64,000 bases of DNA from Ptychodera flava (lineage: Eukaryota; Hemichordata; Enteropneusta; Ptychoderidae). Shown here piece by piece: positions 29,698 to 43,000 of the stretch (positions are counted from its first letter, which is position 1; every line of letters begins with the position of its first letter). The DNA lies in assembly GCF_041260155.1 (NCBI RefSeq), contig NW_027248278.1, forward strand, positions 18,736,244 through 18,800,243, written 5' to 3'. Made by a program: the position numbers and the translations under genes. A model generated the notes under the pieces. It was not told the DNA's origin. It saw only the letters and a program-made list of their open reading frames with translations, and did no database searches.

Positions 29698-31165
29698 TGT
29701 GAATTCTACGCATTACTGAAATACCAGGTCAAGTCTGAGGTACCTCAGCAGTAATGTGATATTTTCATAAAAGCTGTTGAGTATTTGGAAAGAGTGTGAA
29801 ACGAAGTTATTGTACTGAAAGTAAGTTTAACTCCTTATCTTTTGAGGTCGACCAGTACGATTATTGTTACAAATGAGTAATATTAGTAGCTCGGGTAAAT
29901 TAGTAGTTTTTGAAGAACAATATTGCTATTTTGTATGTAGACGTTGTTGACTTGATGCAATTAGTAATACATGTAACATGGATGTTGTTTGTTCTACTGT
30001 GTGGTTGTTCGTCATTTCGTGCCTCATGACTTGTTACTATTCTAGAGAGCCTTAACGCCAGTACTGGACTAGTCAGCCATGCTAGAGAAATAAATTTGGC
30101 AGAGTTTTGGTGGGTTACATTCTACCGTTTTCATCGGTTACATTAAGAATAACACAGCGTCTTCGACTCGACGACTTTCACGCACTCTTTTCCAAACGTT
30201 TGGTCAAACTATTAATTTTGTGTATACTGTTGAACATCCTCCACGAATGAGACGTGCCGAACCCAGTAAAGTATAAAATTGCCACATTTGTTCGGTTTAC
30301 AATTCGCACAAAAGCTTGTTACCCATCTACATTCCTTGAAATTCTCACAAATTTCCACAGAAAATTCCTACAATAAAATACATTCCTGCCATTGTCAGTT
30401 TTTGAGTGATTGATCTTTCAGAATTGATAATTGATTTGATGAGTATAGACTCGTTTTTAATGACATCTTATGTCAACGTCAATAATTTTGAATTGGTATC
30501 TTAGGACAATCCATCGTTACGTCACGGTCTTTGGTTGTTTTGTGAAAACGAGCCCCGCATTAAAGTTTTCGTTTTTTGTTATTACAATTAATAATGGATA
30601 ACGAACTCAAGTATTTCAATATTGTATTTAAGAGTAGTACAATAAACTATTGTTTATACACGAAACCAGTGAGAATTCATTCTTAACAGATATAGATGAG
30701 ATTGCATCGATCGTCAACCAACAACATCCGAACACAGGTATTTACGAGTTACCTCAGGCCAATACATGTTATATGGTGGTATAGTAGTGGTATAGGCGTG
30801 TCTGCCTTTGAGTGCAACAGTTTGACCTACAACTGTGGGCAATTTACTGAGCTTTAAAGACATACAACATTTATTCATACGTATTTGTTGGTCTCAGCTC
30901 ATTCATAAAAGAAAAATAACACGTCAGATTGCCCCCCTCGAAATAATGTATGGGAAAACTGCATATTTGACCGACGACATGTTCGTGTCTGTGGTGTCAG
31001 AGATTGTCATGAATTTCTGAATAATACAGCATCACGGCCACTTTGTGTGTGTTGGCCGTATTTCCTGAATGCACATCTTGTCTGTATAGACATACAACCA
31101 AACACCCGCTGTCTATGATCAATGTTAAAATAATGTGTGATACATTCCAAAGTTAGATATCATAA

Positions 31166-31529
31166 TTTAGGTAGAATGCGCCATAGGGATAGATATTCGG
31201 ACTATCAAACTTTTTACAATTTTTTTCTGATTCACCACTTGTGAGGGCTCATTATAAAGCTCTTGGTTTAAAAAAACTTTTCACCGTCTTAGTTTTTCGA
31301 AAATCGAAAATTTTGTTTTTCCCCCGCAGAGTTGACACAGGAATCATGGTGACCATTTTGAATTTCAAATCTCGGTAGATCTTGGGTAATTTGTTTTCTC
31401 TAGTAACAAAATTTGCATGGTACCCCTCAGTTTTATTCTCAATTTTGAAAGTTAATGGTTGAAATACTCATTGAGGAGAGTCTGAGCAAAAATTGAAGTC
31501 TTGCACTTTCGAGGCGCATACTACCTTAA
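31166..31529 (+). mobile_element. MITE A copy 6
   Basis: Starts TTTAGGTAGAATGCGCC (left TTAA mutated) and ends TCGAGGCGCATACTACCTTAA, with the shared interior. Confidence 0.78.
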
Positions 31530-32267
31530 TTCGTGCGGTTGTTGTGTAACATTCGTCACCAACGGTCAACCGAATTACTGCACAACAGTATTCAACAAGA
31601 CGTGGAGCTGATCATCCTAATATGAAAGAGTGTATTGTACGCCATTGGTGAAGTGCCTCTAGATTCAAAACAAAAGCCACTTTAGGACACCGTGACACGT
31701 ACAGGGCGCGAGACACACCCTGGCACTCGTCCAATGGATCCCTTGAAACCGTTTAAGAGTGATCGCGCAGATGCAGCCACAGAGGGTGGGCGCCTGGAAA
31801 CAGTGAATATTACGGGACGGGCGTTCGTTTTTGTTTAGTGCACACAAAATTTATCGTTCTTGCGATGGTAGATGTATAATAATAAAATGATATTTACTTC
31901 TGTATTATTTATCAACACAATTTTTTTTATGTTTTACAAATGATTCGAAGTTAATTACAACTGACAGTATTGAGTTGTGTTGACGTATGAATTAATTTAC
32001 TTTCTCTACTGGGTGTTTTTCCCTTTGTGGATGAGATTGTTCGGCACAGTGCAATGTTTTGCTCCATACTTACAACTTCTTCAGGTACATCTACAGTGAT
32101 GTAAAAGTCGCAGTCAAAGCTGAGAATGATTGCAATTGATTCTGCCCTACTCATCCGGATGGGGGACCTGAGACAGAGCTTGCTGAGCCAAGTTTTGGTA
32201 ACAATAGCATTGCGATGACCACCTCCAACTCATTCACAAAATTCCAAAGATCGTCCCTGAACAAAAC

Positions 32268-32640
32268 GTGTTAAAGTAGTACGGGCCTCGATAATTTTGG
32301 AAACATACACTTACGCTAAAACATTCCGTTAGGAAATTTTGCGCCAATCACTTTCGAAATCGATGATAAAATCAGGGATGAAGGGTGCAAAATGTTGCAC
32401 GAGAGAACAAATAACCATTATATTTACCAAGATTTCAAATTCAAAATGGCCGTGTCATCTATATGTAAGTGTATTTGGAATAACACTCTACATTTTTCAA
32501 AAAAAATTAATAACTAGTGAAAGGATGTTTCACTCAATGAATTCAAAATAATTCTCAACAAGTTGCAGACCAATAAAGTATTGAAAAAGTTTGAGAGGCC
32601 GAATATATGTCCTCCATCCGCATTTTTAGAATACCATGAT
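32268..32640 (-). mobile_element. MITE A copy 7, strongly diverged
   Basis: GTTAAAGTAGTACGGGCCTCG at the left and interior phrases AAATAACC...TTTACCAAGATTT and AAAATGGCCG place it in family A. The right end is worn. Confidence 0.55.
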
Positions 32641-32649
32641 GGGAAGGAA

Positions 32650-34850
32650 AGACGAAAGAGTGAAGATCATTTCCTATAAGTGAATGCTTGAAGCTGCGTA
32701 GGGGTAAGATTTGAAGATCCCTTTGGGCGGCAGGGCTTTGAAGGGTACAACCCTGCGTCGTCTGACGGCTTACTAGTCTAATGTGGGTTGTGATGGATGT
32801 GTTTTAGGGTAGTATGACGAAAGATGGGTGTTGCGCAAAAAAGGCGCGAAAATTCTTGCGAATTCTGCAACAGACCCTAGAAATTTTTTTTCTTTCACGA
32901 CCGTCTAGCCACGACGCTTTCACCAGGCTTATTAAATTCTAATCCGAGGCTTACACGATGTTGAATTTTTCTTGATCAGCTTCAGGTGACTTGCACAATG
33001 TCGCAGTAGTAGATAAAAACCTGTACTCTCACGTGAGGAGGTTCAATCCTGGTTATTTGTTTTCCTGCCGCGGTCTCACTTAACTCAAACTCGTGTGAGT
33101 AGACAGTTCAGATTGAATATAACTAATGTTGACACTTTTCCTTTGTCCTTTGCAGTCAAATGACTGTACGGGGCTCTAGCTCAGGGCTAGAATAGAAACA
33201 AAAGCGAAACAAAGAAATGTTAATGCGAATTTTATTTCATTTGTTTCAAAAAAAGAAGAAGCAGACCGCTCGTAGTGCCCGGAGGTATGCGTGCTCAGTA
33301 AGTATGTAAACCTACACATGCTACACCGTAGGTACTCATGCGAAAATAAGTGAGAAAAACATGAATCAAAAAGGTTTAGGCCTACTATGACGTTTCATAC
33401 AGTTTTTTAAAGCGGTTGTTTTTTTGCCCCGGGGATATTCAGATTTTGTCATGCGGTGAGAAGTGTTTTCCAAGTTGAGAACGTCTGGCTGTATTTGACC
33501 TCGAAATTTAAATAACAACGCCCTAAGTTATGAGGAAAAGAGAAAGGCCAGACCCTTATGTGTCTGTCAAGTGAACCTTATAACTGTTAGCGTCTCCTGG
33601 CCTGGGCGGAGTGGCTGAACACAAAACCCGGAACGCAGCTCGGCGTCAAATCAACGTTCAACGGGACAGAAGGTGAACGTCCACACCATTCACGTATCAC
33701 AGGAGTAGTCTTGCCCAGACTTGGTGTAAAGCCACTTTAACATTCAGCACTACGGTAAGTTTATACTGGCATGTGCAGTTTGTCTAAGTTATAACATTCA
33801 GTGATCGTGTCTGTTTAATAGCATGGCTTCTGCCGTTGAAACTCTATCTAAAAACGTATACGCCTTGCTTCTACCATACCAGGGCATGCAGGGAGGTAGA
33901 AAGGTGATACCTCCAAGACTAACAAATACAAACAGCTGGCGTTCAATGTGTGTTATACTACACGCATAGCCCATACATAGCCCATGCGTTGACCAGCCAG
34001 AAACTGACTTTTGCAACATGTTTATCCCTGTGTGTATAAACAGAGAAGCCATGCTCTGTGATGCTACATTGCGTCATTCAGCGGGCAGCGTGGGAAAAAA
34101 CCCCGAAAACCGGCTCTATTTTTTAACCAATATCCCAACCCCGGCACATCGTCACAAAACCACTTTGTCAGCAGAGGGAGTTTAACAATACCATAGCACC
34201 AACTGTGCATGATTTTTTATCGGCTGGATGGTGGGTGATAGGCGTTTGTGTCTAACTCACCTAGATTTGCCCTTTGTTGGGCTGAGTCAACTTCGAATGA
34301 ATGCACAATGCAGCGGCCAGTAATCGGCCATTGAAAACATTACGCCTCTACGCCATGAATGGAAATACTTATGGAAATGATGTGCCTGTCAGGCGCAAAC
34401 GCGCTTGGCGTTTTATTTATGTGACCTCAATCATTTGCATAAGCTAGTATCTACAAAGGGGTCAATGCCCAACGACCAAGTCATACAATTTCGCTTGTCA
34501 ACAAATAGCAGGGGGCTAAAGATTGGTTACTGCACAGTTTTGTGGATAGAGGGACTGTGGTTACTGCTTCGCTGATGACGCAGACTGGATGTAATTGTAA
34601 AAAATGTACCCACTAGAATGCTGCAAGGGCGCTGTACCTCAGCCCTCTTTTCTTTTACAAAGACGTGATATCATCATGTGAATCACGATTAACAGGGTTC
34701 AAGAGGTCAAACAGGGTGAAAGGGGAATTTCAAAAGTACTCGAAAAGACGCAGAGGGTGTTTCACCTATTGTAGCACTAGCAGCAAAGCCTTGTGGTCAT
34801 ACGATGAAATGCCACGCATTGGTGACAAGATGTTGCAAGTTCTGTTTTCG
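32650..34850. other. Intergenic stretch, no gene seen
   Basis: No exon, RNA gene or element can be supported here on either strand. Confidence 0.45.
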
Positions 34851-34862
34851 TCGACTTCAATT

Positions 34863-34940
34863 ACAGTTTTGGTATATTTACGTTTCGAAACTTCGAAATT
34901 AATATTTCGAAGTTTCGAAACGTAAGTATACCAAAACTGT
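34863..34940. repeat. Near-perfect 78-bp palindrome
   Basis: ACAGTTTTGGTATATTTACG at the left is answered by CGTAAGTATACCAAAACTGT at the right. The arms continue through TTTCGAAACTTCGAAAT to a 4-base centre near 34901. It could extrude as a cruciform. Confidence 0.88.
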
Positions 34941-35030
34941 CCGCAGTTGTTGGGGCTTGGTTCTCAGTAATCTAAATCTTCAACGCAGAACTGTATCAAA
35001 TCTCTGAAAGCTTACAAAAGAATTAGATTC

Positions 35031-36246
35031 CTACGGTGGCCCTACACGCCACGAAACTCTATTACTTTTGAATATAAACCTCTAATTTTCTTGACAATAT
35101 CTTTAATATTTGTAAGAGATTTTATTTCTCCACCGCAAACTTTTAATTTTGTACGGGCAACTTTATCTTAACATTATCTTAACTTTAACTTCTCGAAAGT
35201 ATTTTAGTTTTAACCATAAACAAAATATGTTTCTCAAAAGTAAACTTCTGCCGCCGTTAAAATAGTTTTGCTCGTCGGAAAAATGTTTTACTCTTCCCCA
35301 AAATATGTTTACTCTCGCTAGAAAGAGTTTGCTATGCATTATAGGTAATTGCGCCCTCACATGAAATATTTCTCTCTCGAAATAAATTTCGCTCTGAAGA
35401 AAAGTAAGTTTGACTTTTCATCCCTTTTTCGTTCTTTCTCAGTTCAGTTTTACCAAATCTTAAACCACACTTATATGTAGAAAATATGTCTTAAAGGAAT
35501 TAGTTTTGTTGTCTTCAGAAAATAATTTCTCTCCATTGAGAAAAAAGTTTTATTCACTATATTTCAATTTGCTGCTCTGAGAAAATCTTTTTTCCATAAA
35601 GAAATTAATTTTACTCTTGAAAAATAAAACTTTTCTTTAAGAATTTAAGTTTTCTGCTCTAAAAACATAAGGTTATGTCATTTAAGTAACTCAGTTTGCG
35701 CTCAGCAAAAATCTTCAACTCTTGCTGTGAACAATTTTTACTTCTTTTCGAAATAAAAAACGCTTTTGAGAAACAAATATTTTTTTCAAAGTTAAAGTTA
35801 TTTTTTAAAAGTTAAAGTGTTTTTGTTAAAAGTTTTTAAAAACAGTTTACCCCAAAAATAAAGTTTCCCCGTTCAGAAATAAAAGTTTGCTGTGGAGAAA
35901 TAAAATTTCTTACAAATATTAAATATATTGTCAAGAAATATGAGTTTATGTTCAAAAGTAATAAATTTCCATGACGTGTAGGGGAGTCTGTTATCTTGAA
36001 AAAATTTTACGTTTGTTTTACAAAATAAAAAATACTTTTGAGAAACATATTTTCTTTATTGTTAAAACTAAAACTACTTTCGAGAAGTTAAAGTTAAGAT
36101 AATGTTAAGATAAAGTTGCCCGTACAAAATTAAAAGTTTGCGGTGGAGAAATAAAATCTCTTACAAATATTAAAGATATTGTCAAGAAAAATTAGAGTTT
36201 ATATTCAAAAGTAGTAGAGTTCCGTGGCGTGTAGGGGCCACCGTAG
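35031..36246. mobile_element. Element G: 1.2-kb transposon with about 215-bp inverted ends
   Basis: The left arm (35031 to about 35250) and right arm (about 36030-36246) are almost identical inverted copies beginning CTACGGTGGCCC. ATTC is duplicated on both sides. The AT-rich middle repeats short A-run/T-run phrases and holds a third, worn copy of the arm (about 35860-35995). There is no coding capacity. The arm identity suggests recent activity. Confidence 0.8.
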
Positions 36247-36332
36247 ATTCCTGACCGGAACTAGAACCTCAGACATCGAAGGTGATAGTTCTGTGTCTCA
36301 GATCAAATGCAGCTTTCATGAATCCTGGACAC

Positions 36333-37033
36333 TACAGCAAAAAACAGGATGGTTGGACAGTCTCATATACATTACGTTTACTTTTTTGTACGTGGCACAC
36401 AAGTTTTGTAGATAACATTGTAGATAAAAAGAACCGACTCATTTGAGTGTCTGGATAGAACACACAAGGGAATTGCTAGAATACTAAGCTACTGCAGTGA
36501 ACTGCAATAAAACTGCTCACATTAATTAGTTTCAGCTGTATCCAGCTGGCAAAGTCGACAACATTGTATGTCCCATGCAGACAGTTTGGTCTGGGAAATT
36601 GAAATAAACAAGATTTGTACATGGACCAGTGATGGTAATGTTACATTGTATCTTAATCTTGAACACAGGGTGACAATCGTAAACTTCCATTACAACCCCA
36701 GACAGAGCTAGTTTTGCCTTTGGACAAGTAGAATTTTTTGTCTGTATCAAGTAACCTTGGTCAACACTAAAGTGGCCACGGGTGAAACAGAAACTGCCCA
36801 GTTATAACACACTACACGCCAATCTGCCAGCTGGCTACAGCTGAAACTAATTAGTGTAAGCAGTTTTATTGCAGTAGCTTAGTAATTTAGCAATTCCCTT
36901 GTGTGTTCTATCCAGACACTCAAATGAGTCGGTTCTTTTTATCTACAATGTTATCTACAAAACTTGTGTGTCACGTACAAAAAGTAAACGTAATGTATAT
37001 GAGACTGTCCAACCATCCTGTTTTTTTGCTGTA
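36333..37033. repeat. Fold-back repeat with about 215-bp arms
   Basis: 36333-36551 and 36824-37033 are inverted copies (for example TAAAAAGAACCGACTCATTT against AAATGAGTCGGTTCTTTTTA), around a loop of about 270 bp. It begins only 87 bp after element G. It may be a palindromic MITE or a local inverted duplication. Confidence 0.8.
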
Positions 37034-37699
37034 GGTCTACATAGCGCTGCACGAACCATTATATAGAAATTCCCCAGGCTTCTATGGAATGGACTGATCC
37101 AGGGACAGGTTAACAGAATGTTGACACACAATTCTTAGATTTTTTAAGATTTGATATTTGACGTTCCAACATGAACCCCTCTATGATTTGTGATATGCGT
37201 GTTTTGCATTCTTTACTGTGAAAAACTGTTTAACTCCAACATTAGAGAATGGTGAACGCAACTTGAGTGCGTTTAACGAACGGTTCTACAATCTGAGTAA
37301 GCCATCATGGATTCCTGTCGCCTCGACACCCTACTAGCAAATAATACTCGAAATTACCACTAAAACAAGGAATAGTCGAAACCCCCTGGCCCTCCCCAAA
37401 ATACAAATGAAAATAAACAAAATATAACATAAAATAAATAACAAACAAACACATGAAATGTAGACCAAATTTAACAGCGAGTTACCGAGTACAAAGTTGC
37501 AAAATTTAGTCGTAGGATGGGTGTTTATCCGGCAGGAAAAACAGAGTTTGTTTCAATGGTAAGTTGAGAAGAGCTTCTCCAGTTGCAAGCTGTTTCAAAA
37601 CCTTGAACGTATTTGAGAGTTGCACCGAGTGCTGCAGGAGGCATTATTAGTTGCACTGGTGTGCGAATAACGGTCCGACCGTTGAGGGCGTGCAATAAA

Positions 37700-38045
37700 C
37701 AGTATGTGCCTTGAAAATGAAAGACTTAAATTTGCTCAAACTTGTCTCAAGGAATCTTCCAATAATTCTCTTACAAAATCAAGAATAAAAATCGTGGGTG
37801 ACTTTGAAAATTTAGTACTGGAGAAACAAGTTACCCAATATTTACTGATATTCGCAATTCAAATTGGCCGCCTGATTAACTCAGTCGTAGAGAGAAAAGC
37901 AAAATTATTGAGTTTCGTAAAACTATGAAGATGAAAATTTTCCTTACACTGAGAGCTTTAAAATGAGCCCCCACAAGTGGTATATCAGAAACGAACTGTA
38001 AAAATTTGAAAGTCCAAATATTTGCCCTAGAGGCGCATAAACTGC
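37700..38045 (-). mobile_element. MITE A copy 8, worn
   Basis: Interior phrases TTGCTCAAACTTGTCTCAAG, AACAAGTTACCCAATATTTA and GAGCCCCCACAAGTGG match the inverted A element. It lies just upstream of the SLC1-like gene and its ends are degraded. Confidence 0.65.
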
Positions 38046-38199
38046 CAATGACATGGCTAATTTAAGGTAGAATATGCGTGGCTTGTGAAAAATTTCCTAC
38101 TTTTTCACTTAGTTTTCCAAAAGGGCGCCATCAGAGTTTAATATTGTCCTTTCTCAATGTATTATTTTCAACTATCAGGATTAGCCTAATTACGTCAGA

Positions 38200-38316
38200 A
38201 TGGCCAGAATGAATTGCAGTAAAGGTTGTTGGAAGAGTGTCATTAAGAACAACCTTCTGTTCATACTCACGATGATAGGCGTGGTCGTCGGATTCGTTCT
38301 CGTCTTCATCATCAGG
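38200..38316 (+). CDS. SLC1-like exon 1 (start, TM1)
   Basis: The ATG at 38200 opens MARMNCSKGCWKSVIKNNL, then the TM1 core ILTMIGVVVGFVLVFIIR. The donor is AGG|GTAAGT, phase 0. A splice-acceptor-like CAG lies one base before the ATG, so a 5'UTR exon upstream is possible. Confidence 0.82.
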
Positions 38317-39996
38317 GTAAGTGAATAGATATTGTCACGTTTTGTAATGAATATTTTACTTTTTATAAAAAACACATGAATGACAACTACACCGAGAATA
38401 TGTTTGCTCCATGTCAATTCTGGCGTTCTGTCGTAATGCGACAACTTTGCATTGTCGTTCCTTTGAAGTCACAAACTTTCTCGTTGAATAGAAATACACG
38501 CAGCGTCCTGAATGTGTGTTTTATCAATTGTATACAAGTTTTATCAAAAAAAAAATTCAAAGAAACTCATTGGGGAAAGCTAAAAGTGGTAGAAATATAA
38601 AGCACTGGAAATCACTTGATCTCTAAATTCTTCTGTTCTTGTGGCAAGGCTGCTGCCTGGAATAGTATCTCTCGGTTTTATGTTGTAAAGGGAGAACAAT
38701 ACACAAAACCAGGAAATAATATTTTCCGTTGAGCAAGAGCGGTTAGAAGTCATATCAGTTCGAAAACATTACTATCGATTAGTGAGACAAAACATAACGT
38801 TTGGCATTCCCTAAGATACTTCCAAAACTGTTTTGTACAGAGATGACACATATGGTAATTTACATATTTTAATTTTGCTTCTTAGCCGTTCAAACCCTCC
38901 AATGACGCCATTATGTGGATAGGGATGCCGGGAGAGTTGTTCATGAGGGGGCTGTATTGTATGGTGATACCCGTACTGACTTCCAGTGTTATAACAGGTG
39001 AGTGATAATTTAAGCAATGTTTTCCTTTTCAATGTAAGAACGAAATTTACTTTTTTTACACAAAATTTGTCTTCAGAAAACACAAGCCGAAAATTCCCTT
39101 CATCACCTGGTAGCATTAAATGCATCCAACACTTTGCGAATTTACAGTTAATGTTCGCGATATTTTGTAAACAAATTAAAAATTAGAAAAAAATGTTACC
39201 CTTCGGTGTTGTTTACCGAGTTCTCCTTGTGTTTTATGGAAAAAAAGAAGAAGATTAAAAATTCGTCGGATCTTGATTGACTCAAGACCGTCACATACTA
39301 GTACATTGGGTTTGTAATTATTAAATGGAGTTTCATCACATGGGAACTTAGGTATTTCAGATTTATTGACTGACAAACAAAAACAAAGAAGACCACAGAA
39401 ATTACCAATACAAGGATACGACTATGAGGTACAACTTAACGTCTATGTCAGCAAATCATCGGTTAATATAAAGTGCTGAAAGATATAACTTATATGTCTA
39501 TGTGAACAGAACAATGTCATGGCAGTAGCAGTCACTGTTTATTACAGTACCACATCGGGTACTCGCACCAGTAATACCTCTTGCAATATTTATTTGTTTC
39601 AGCCACTGCGTCAATTGAACCCAAAACCAACGGCAAGATGAGCGGCATTAGTTTCGCCTTCATGTTCACCGTGGTGTTCTTCGGTGTCGTGGTGGGAACA
39701 GTTCTGACCTTGGCCATCAAACCTGGGAAAGTTGAAATCGGCAACGATGATGACGATTTCAAGACTGCTCATTACGAAACACAAGACGTCATTGCAGATT
39801 TACTTAGGTAGATATTAATACACTGGAAGTGACATTTGGTGAATTAGTAAGTAAGTAAGTAAGTAAATAAGTAAGTAACTAAGTAAGTAAGTTACTATAC
39901 ACAGACACAAACACTGACAAACGCAAAAACAGATACAGAAACACATACACACTCACAAACCCATATTTCCACTATTACAATGATATATTTCGGATT

Positions 39997-40061
<65 letters not shown>

Positions 40062-43000
40062 TTTTGTTATGTACTCGTCACCTGTTCACACGTTTTCTGT
40101 TTCAAAAGTATAACTTCGTGAATTATATCTGCTCGCTCTTTGTCTGATTTTTCATAGAAACCTGATTCCAAACAACCTGGTAAAAGCCTGTGTTCAAACG
40201 GTAATTACGTGTTCTGTCTTACTTTACAACCATGCGTTGGAATACACTTGGGCATAAATGCATATAAAGGAGATACATATTGAGAAGTATACAAGACATT
40301 ACAAGTAAATTGCAAAGATCAATCGAAATAAAAGAAATTAACATAGAAACACATAAACTCGAGTTGTGTTAATAGCGCATGCACCTTGTTCAGTTTCTCT
40401 GAAAAAAATTAACCATGTCACAAAGTAAGCAGTGTTATATAGACTTGTTCCAAGTCTGTCGGCATATAAGTATCAAAACATAATAGATTGAAGAAATGAA
40501 CTCCAGCAGACTGACGCGCTAATAGTAGGCTGTTTGTAGATCGTGGAACTTGGCCAGCGAGTAACTCAGCTACCGTGAAAAGCCAGGCGACTAGGGTCAG
40601 TCTAAGTGTTAATCTTGTCATGTAGGGGACCTTGCACGTATCAAGTACCTTGTGATGTCATCCTGCAAATACATTAAATGATTTCAGAACGTTTAATTGG
40701 AATTTTAAATGCAAGCTAGCTTTTACATCTTTATGTTCTTTATTGGCAGGCGTATACGGCATACACTTTTGGCACAGTCGACCCACCCGATGATAGCAAA
40801 AATTTAGATCCGTTGACCAACGATAGTTTATCGGCAAACAGCTCGTACAGTGTCAGTGGAAATAATACTGGAATCAACGCAACAACATCACCCAGCAAGG
40901 ACGCCATCACCATAGTGACATCAAAATCCTTGGAGTATGGCAGTGGCACTAATCTATTAGGTAGGTTGCATATGTCAGTATTTATTTCTGATGATATTTG
41001 TTCCTGTAAACAAAGTCTGAGTAAAATAAGCATGTCTTGCCGTTTGAAGCTTCGGATGTAAGTTTTGGATGTAATTTTCTGTGTTAGTTTATTTGTCACA
41101 TTCTCTGAGACATCTTTGGGTCTTGTAATTTTACCAGTAGTGGCTGCAGGGTTCCCCTCAAGGGGATTTTGCGGGACGGGCCACCACTCTGTTCATCAAA
41201 CAATATACTCTGTATTAATAACCAGACAAAAGAATACAAATTTTGTATCGCTAAATAAGTATGTCGCCATCCTTTTCCCTAGCTGTGTGGAACACTGTCT
41301 GTGAGCGTTACTGTCCACCTACCGCCATTGCACTGCTTGCCTGTCTTACCATGTTAATGAATACAACAATTTATCTGTCGAGAATTACATTGGCCGAGAA
41401 CGTGGCCAAAGCAATGGCATCCAAAACATTACACTGACGCCGTGTACAAAGTAATGATAACACAATTAATGCTAGAACCGTGGATTGGGAAGGTCTATAT
41501 ATCCCAGCATTCCTGAGTTCTGTCATTTTCCTCGGCTAAATTTTCTCAATATCTTGTCGAATATTTTAATATTTCTTCTTCTTCTTTTATGTTGATTTTT
41601 CCTAAATGGTACAGTGGTAAACTCACATGGCCCTTATAATAAACACGTTTGATGAAAAGGAGAAATGAGGACCAAACTCTGAGCGCATTTAATTTGAAAG
41701 TATTCAAGTTTTTCCATATCAGGCGCCGACATATACAACTTGACATTGAACCTGAATACTGTCTTACTCACCGAAAGGTGGGACCGTGAAAGCATATCAA
41801 CAACTCTTTATGTTTTCCTGGTTTCATTCCACAGGTTTGCTGGTTTTCTCAGCGTTGTTTGGTGTTGTCATGTGTATGGAGAAGCAATCGTGCGCAGTAA
41901 TGCTCCAATTCATGTCATCGCTGCGTCTCATCTCAACCAAAATCCTGACGTATTACCTCTGGTATGCTTAAAGAAACTTGTTCACTTTTATTTATAGTAG
42001 AAAACCACTGATTTTTCCTTGGGAGCCACACAAAAATGATTGCCCTGAAAACTACTCTGCACTGATATTAATTTTGATGAGGTACCGTGAAAGACACACC
42101 TCTATACTATTAAGGTAATATGCACCTCGAAAGTGAATGACTTAAAACTTTTGCTCTAACTTTCCTCAAGGAATCTTTCAATTATTCTCTTTCAAAATCA
42201 AGAATAAAAATAGGGGGTCACCGTGCAAATTTTGGTACTAGAGAAACAAATAACCCAAGATTTACCGATATTAGAAATTCAAAATGGCCGCCATCCCTGT
42301 GTTAACTCTATGGTAAAAAATAAAAATTTTCGAATTTCAAAAAACTAAGCCGGTGAAAAGTTTTCTTTCACCAAGAGCTTTAAAATGAACCCCCACATGT
42401 GGTATATCAGAAGAGAATTGTAAAAGTTTGAGAGTCCAAATGTCTGTCCCCGAGGTGCGTTCTACCTTAAGGTAGTACGCACCTTGAAATGGAAAGACGT
42501 AAACTTTAATTTTTGCTCTAGTTTTCCTTACTTTTAAGCGTCTTAATCAGCCCTACCTATTACGCATTATTTCTGACCACATCTCTGTACTTTACCACGA
42601 CACAAATCGGTGGAAGTAGTACAGAACTTCCAAACAAAAATGATCAAGTCTTCCTTACACTGGGATACTTGTCATGGCATGATATCGTGCTTGTGTGAAC
42701 ACGAAATTGGTAGACGAAGGGACAATATTGCCGATCGATAAAGTTTCCCTTCGGACAAAGAGGCGGTGAGGGGAGTTTCTCGAGTTTACACCGATATATA
42801 ATGTATGTTGCTTGTTTTATTTGTTTAGCTTTACAAATTGTGCAAATCTTTACAAATAGTCGCCTATAAAAGTGCACAAATACTAGTCCAAAATATTCTA
42901 TGAATCAGCACAAACTCTCAATAGTCTGTAACATTATTATCAACATGTATATTTCTTTACGATTGTTAATGCCATGATTTGTATCCACCGGATACAAAGT

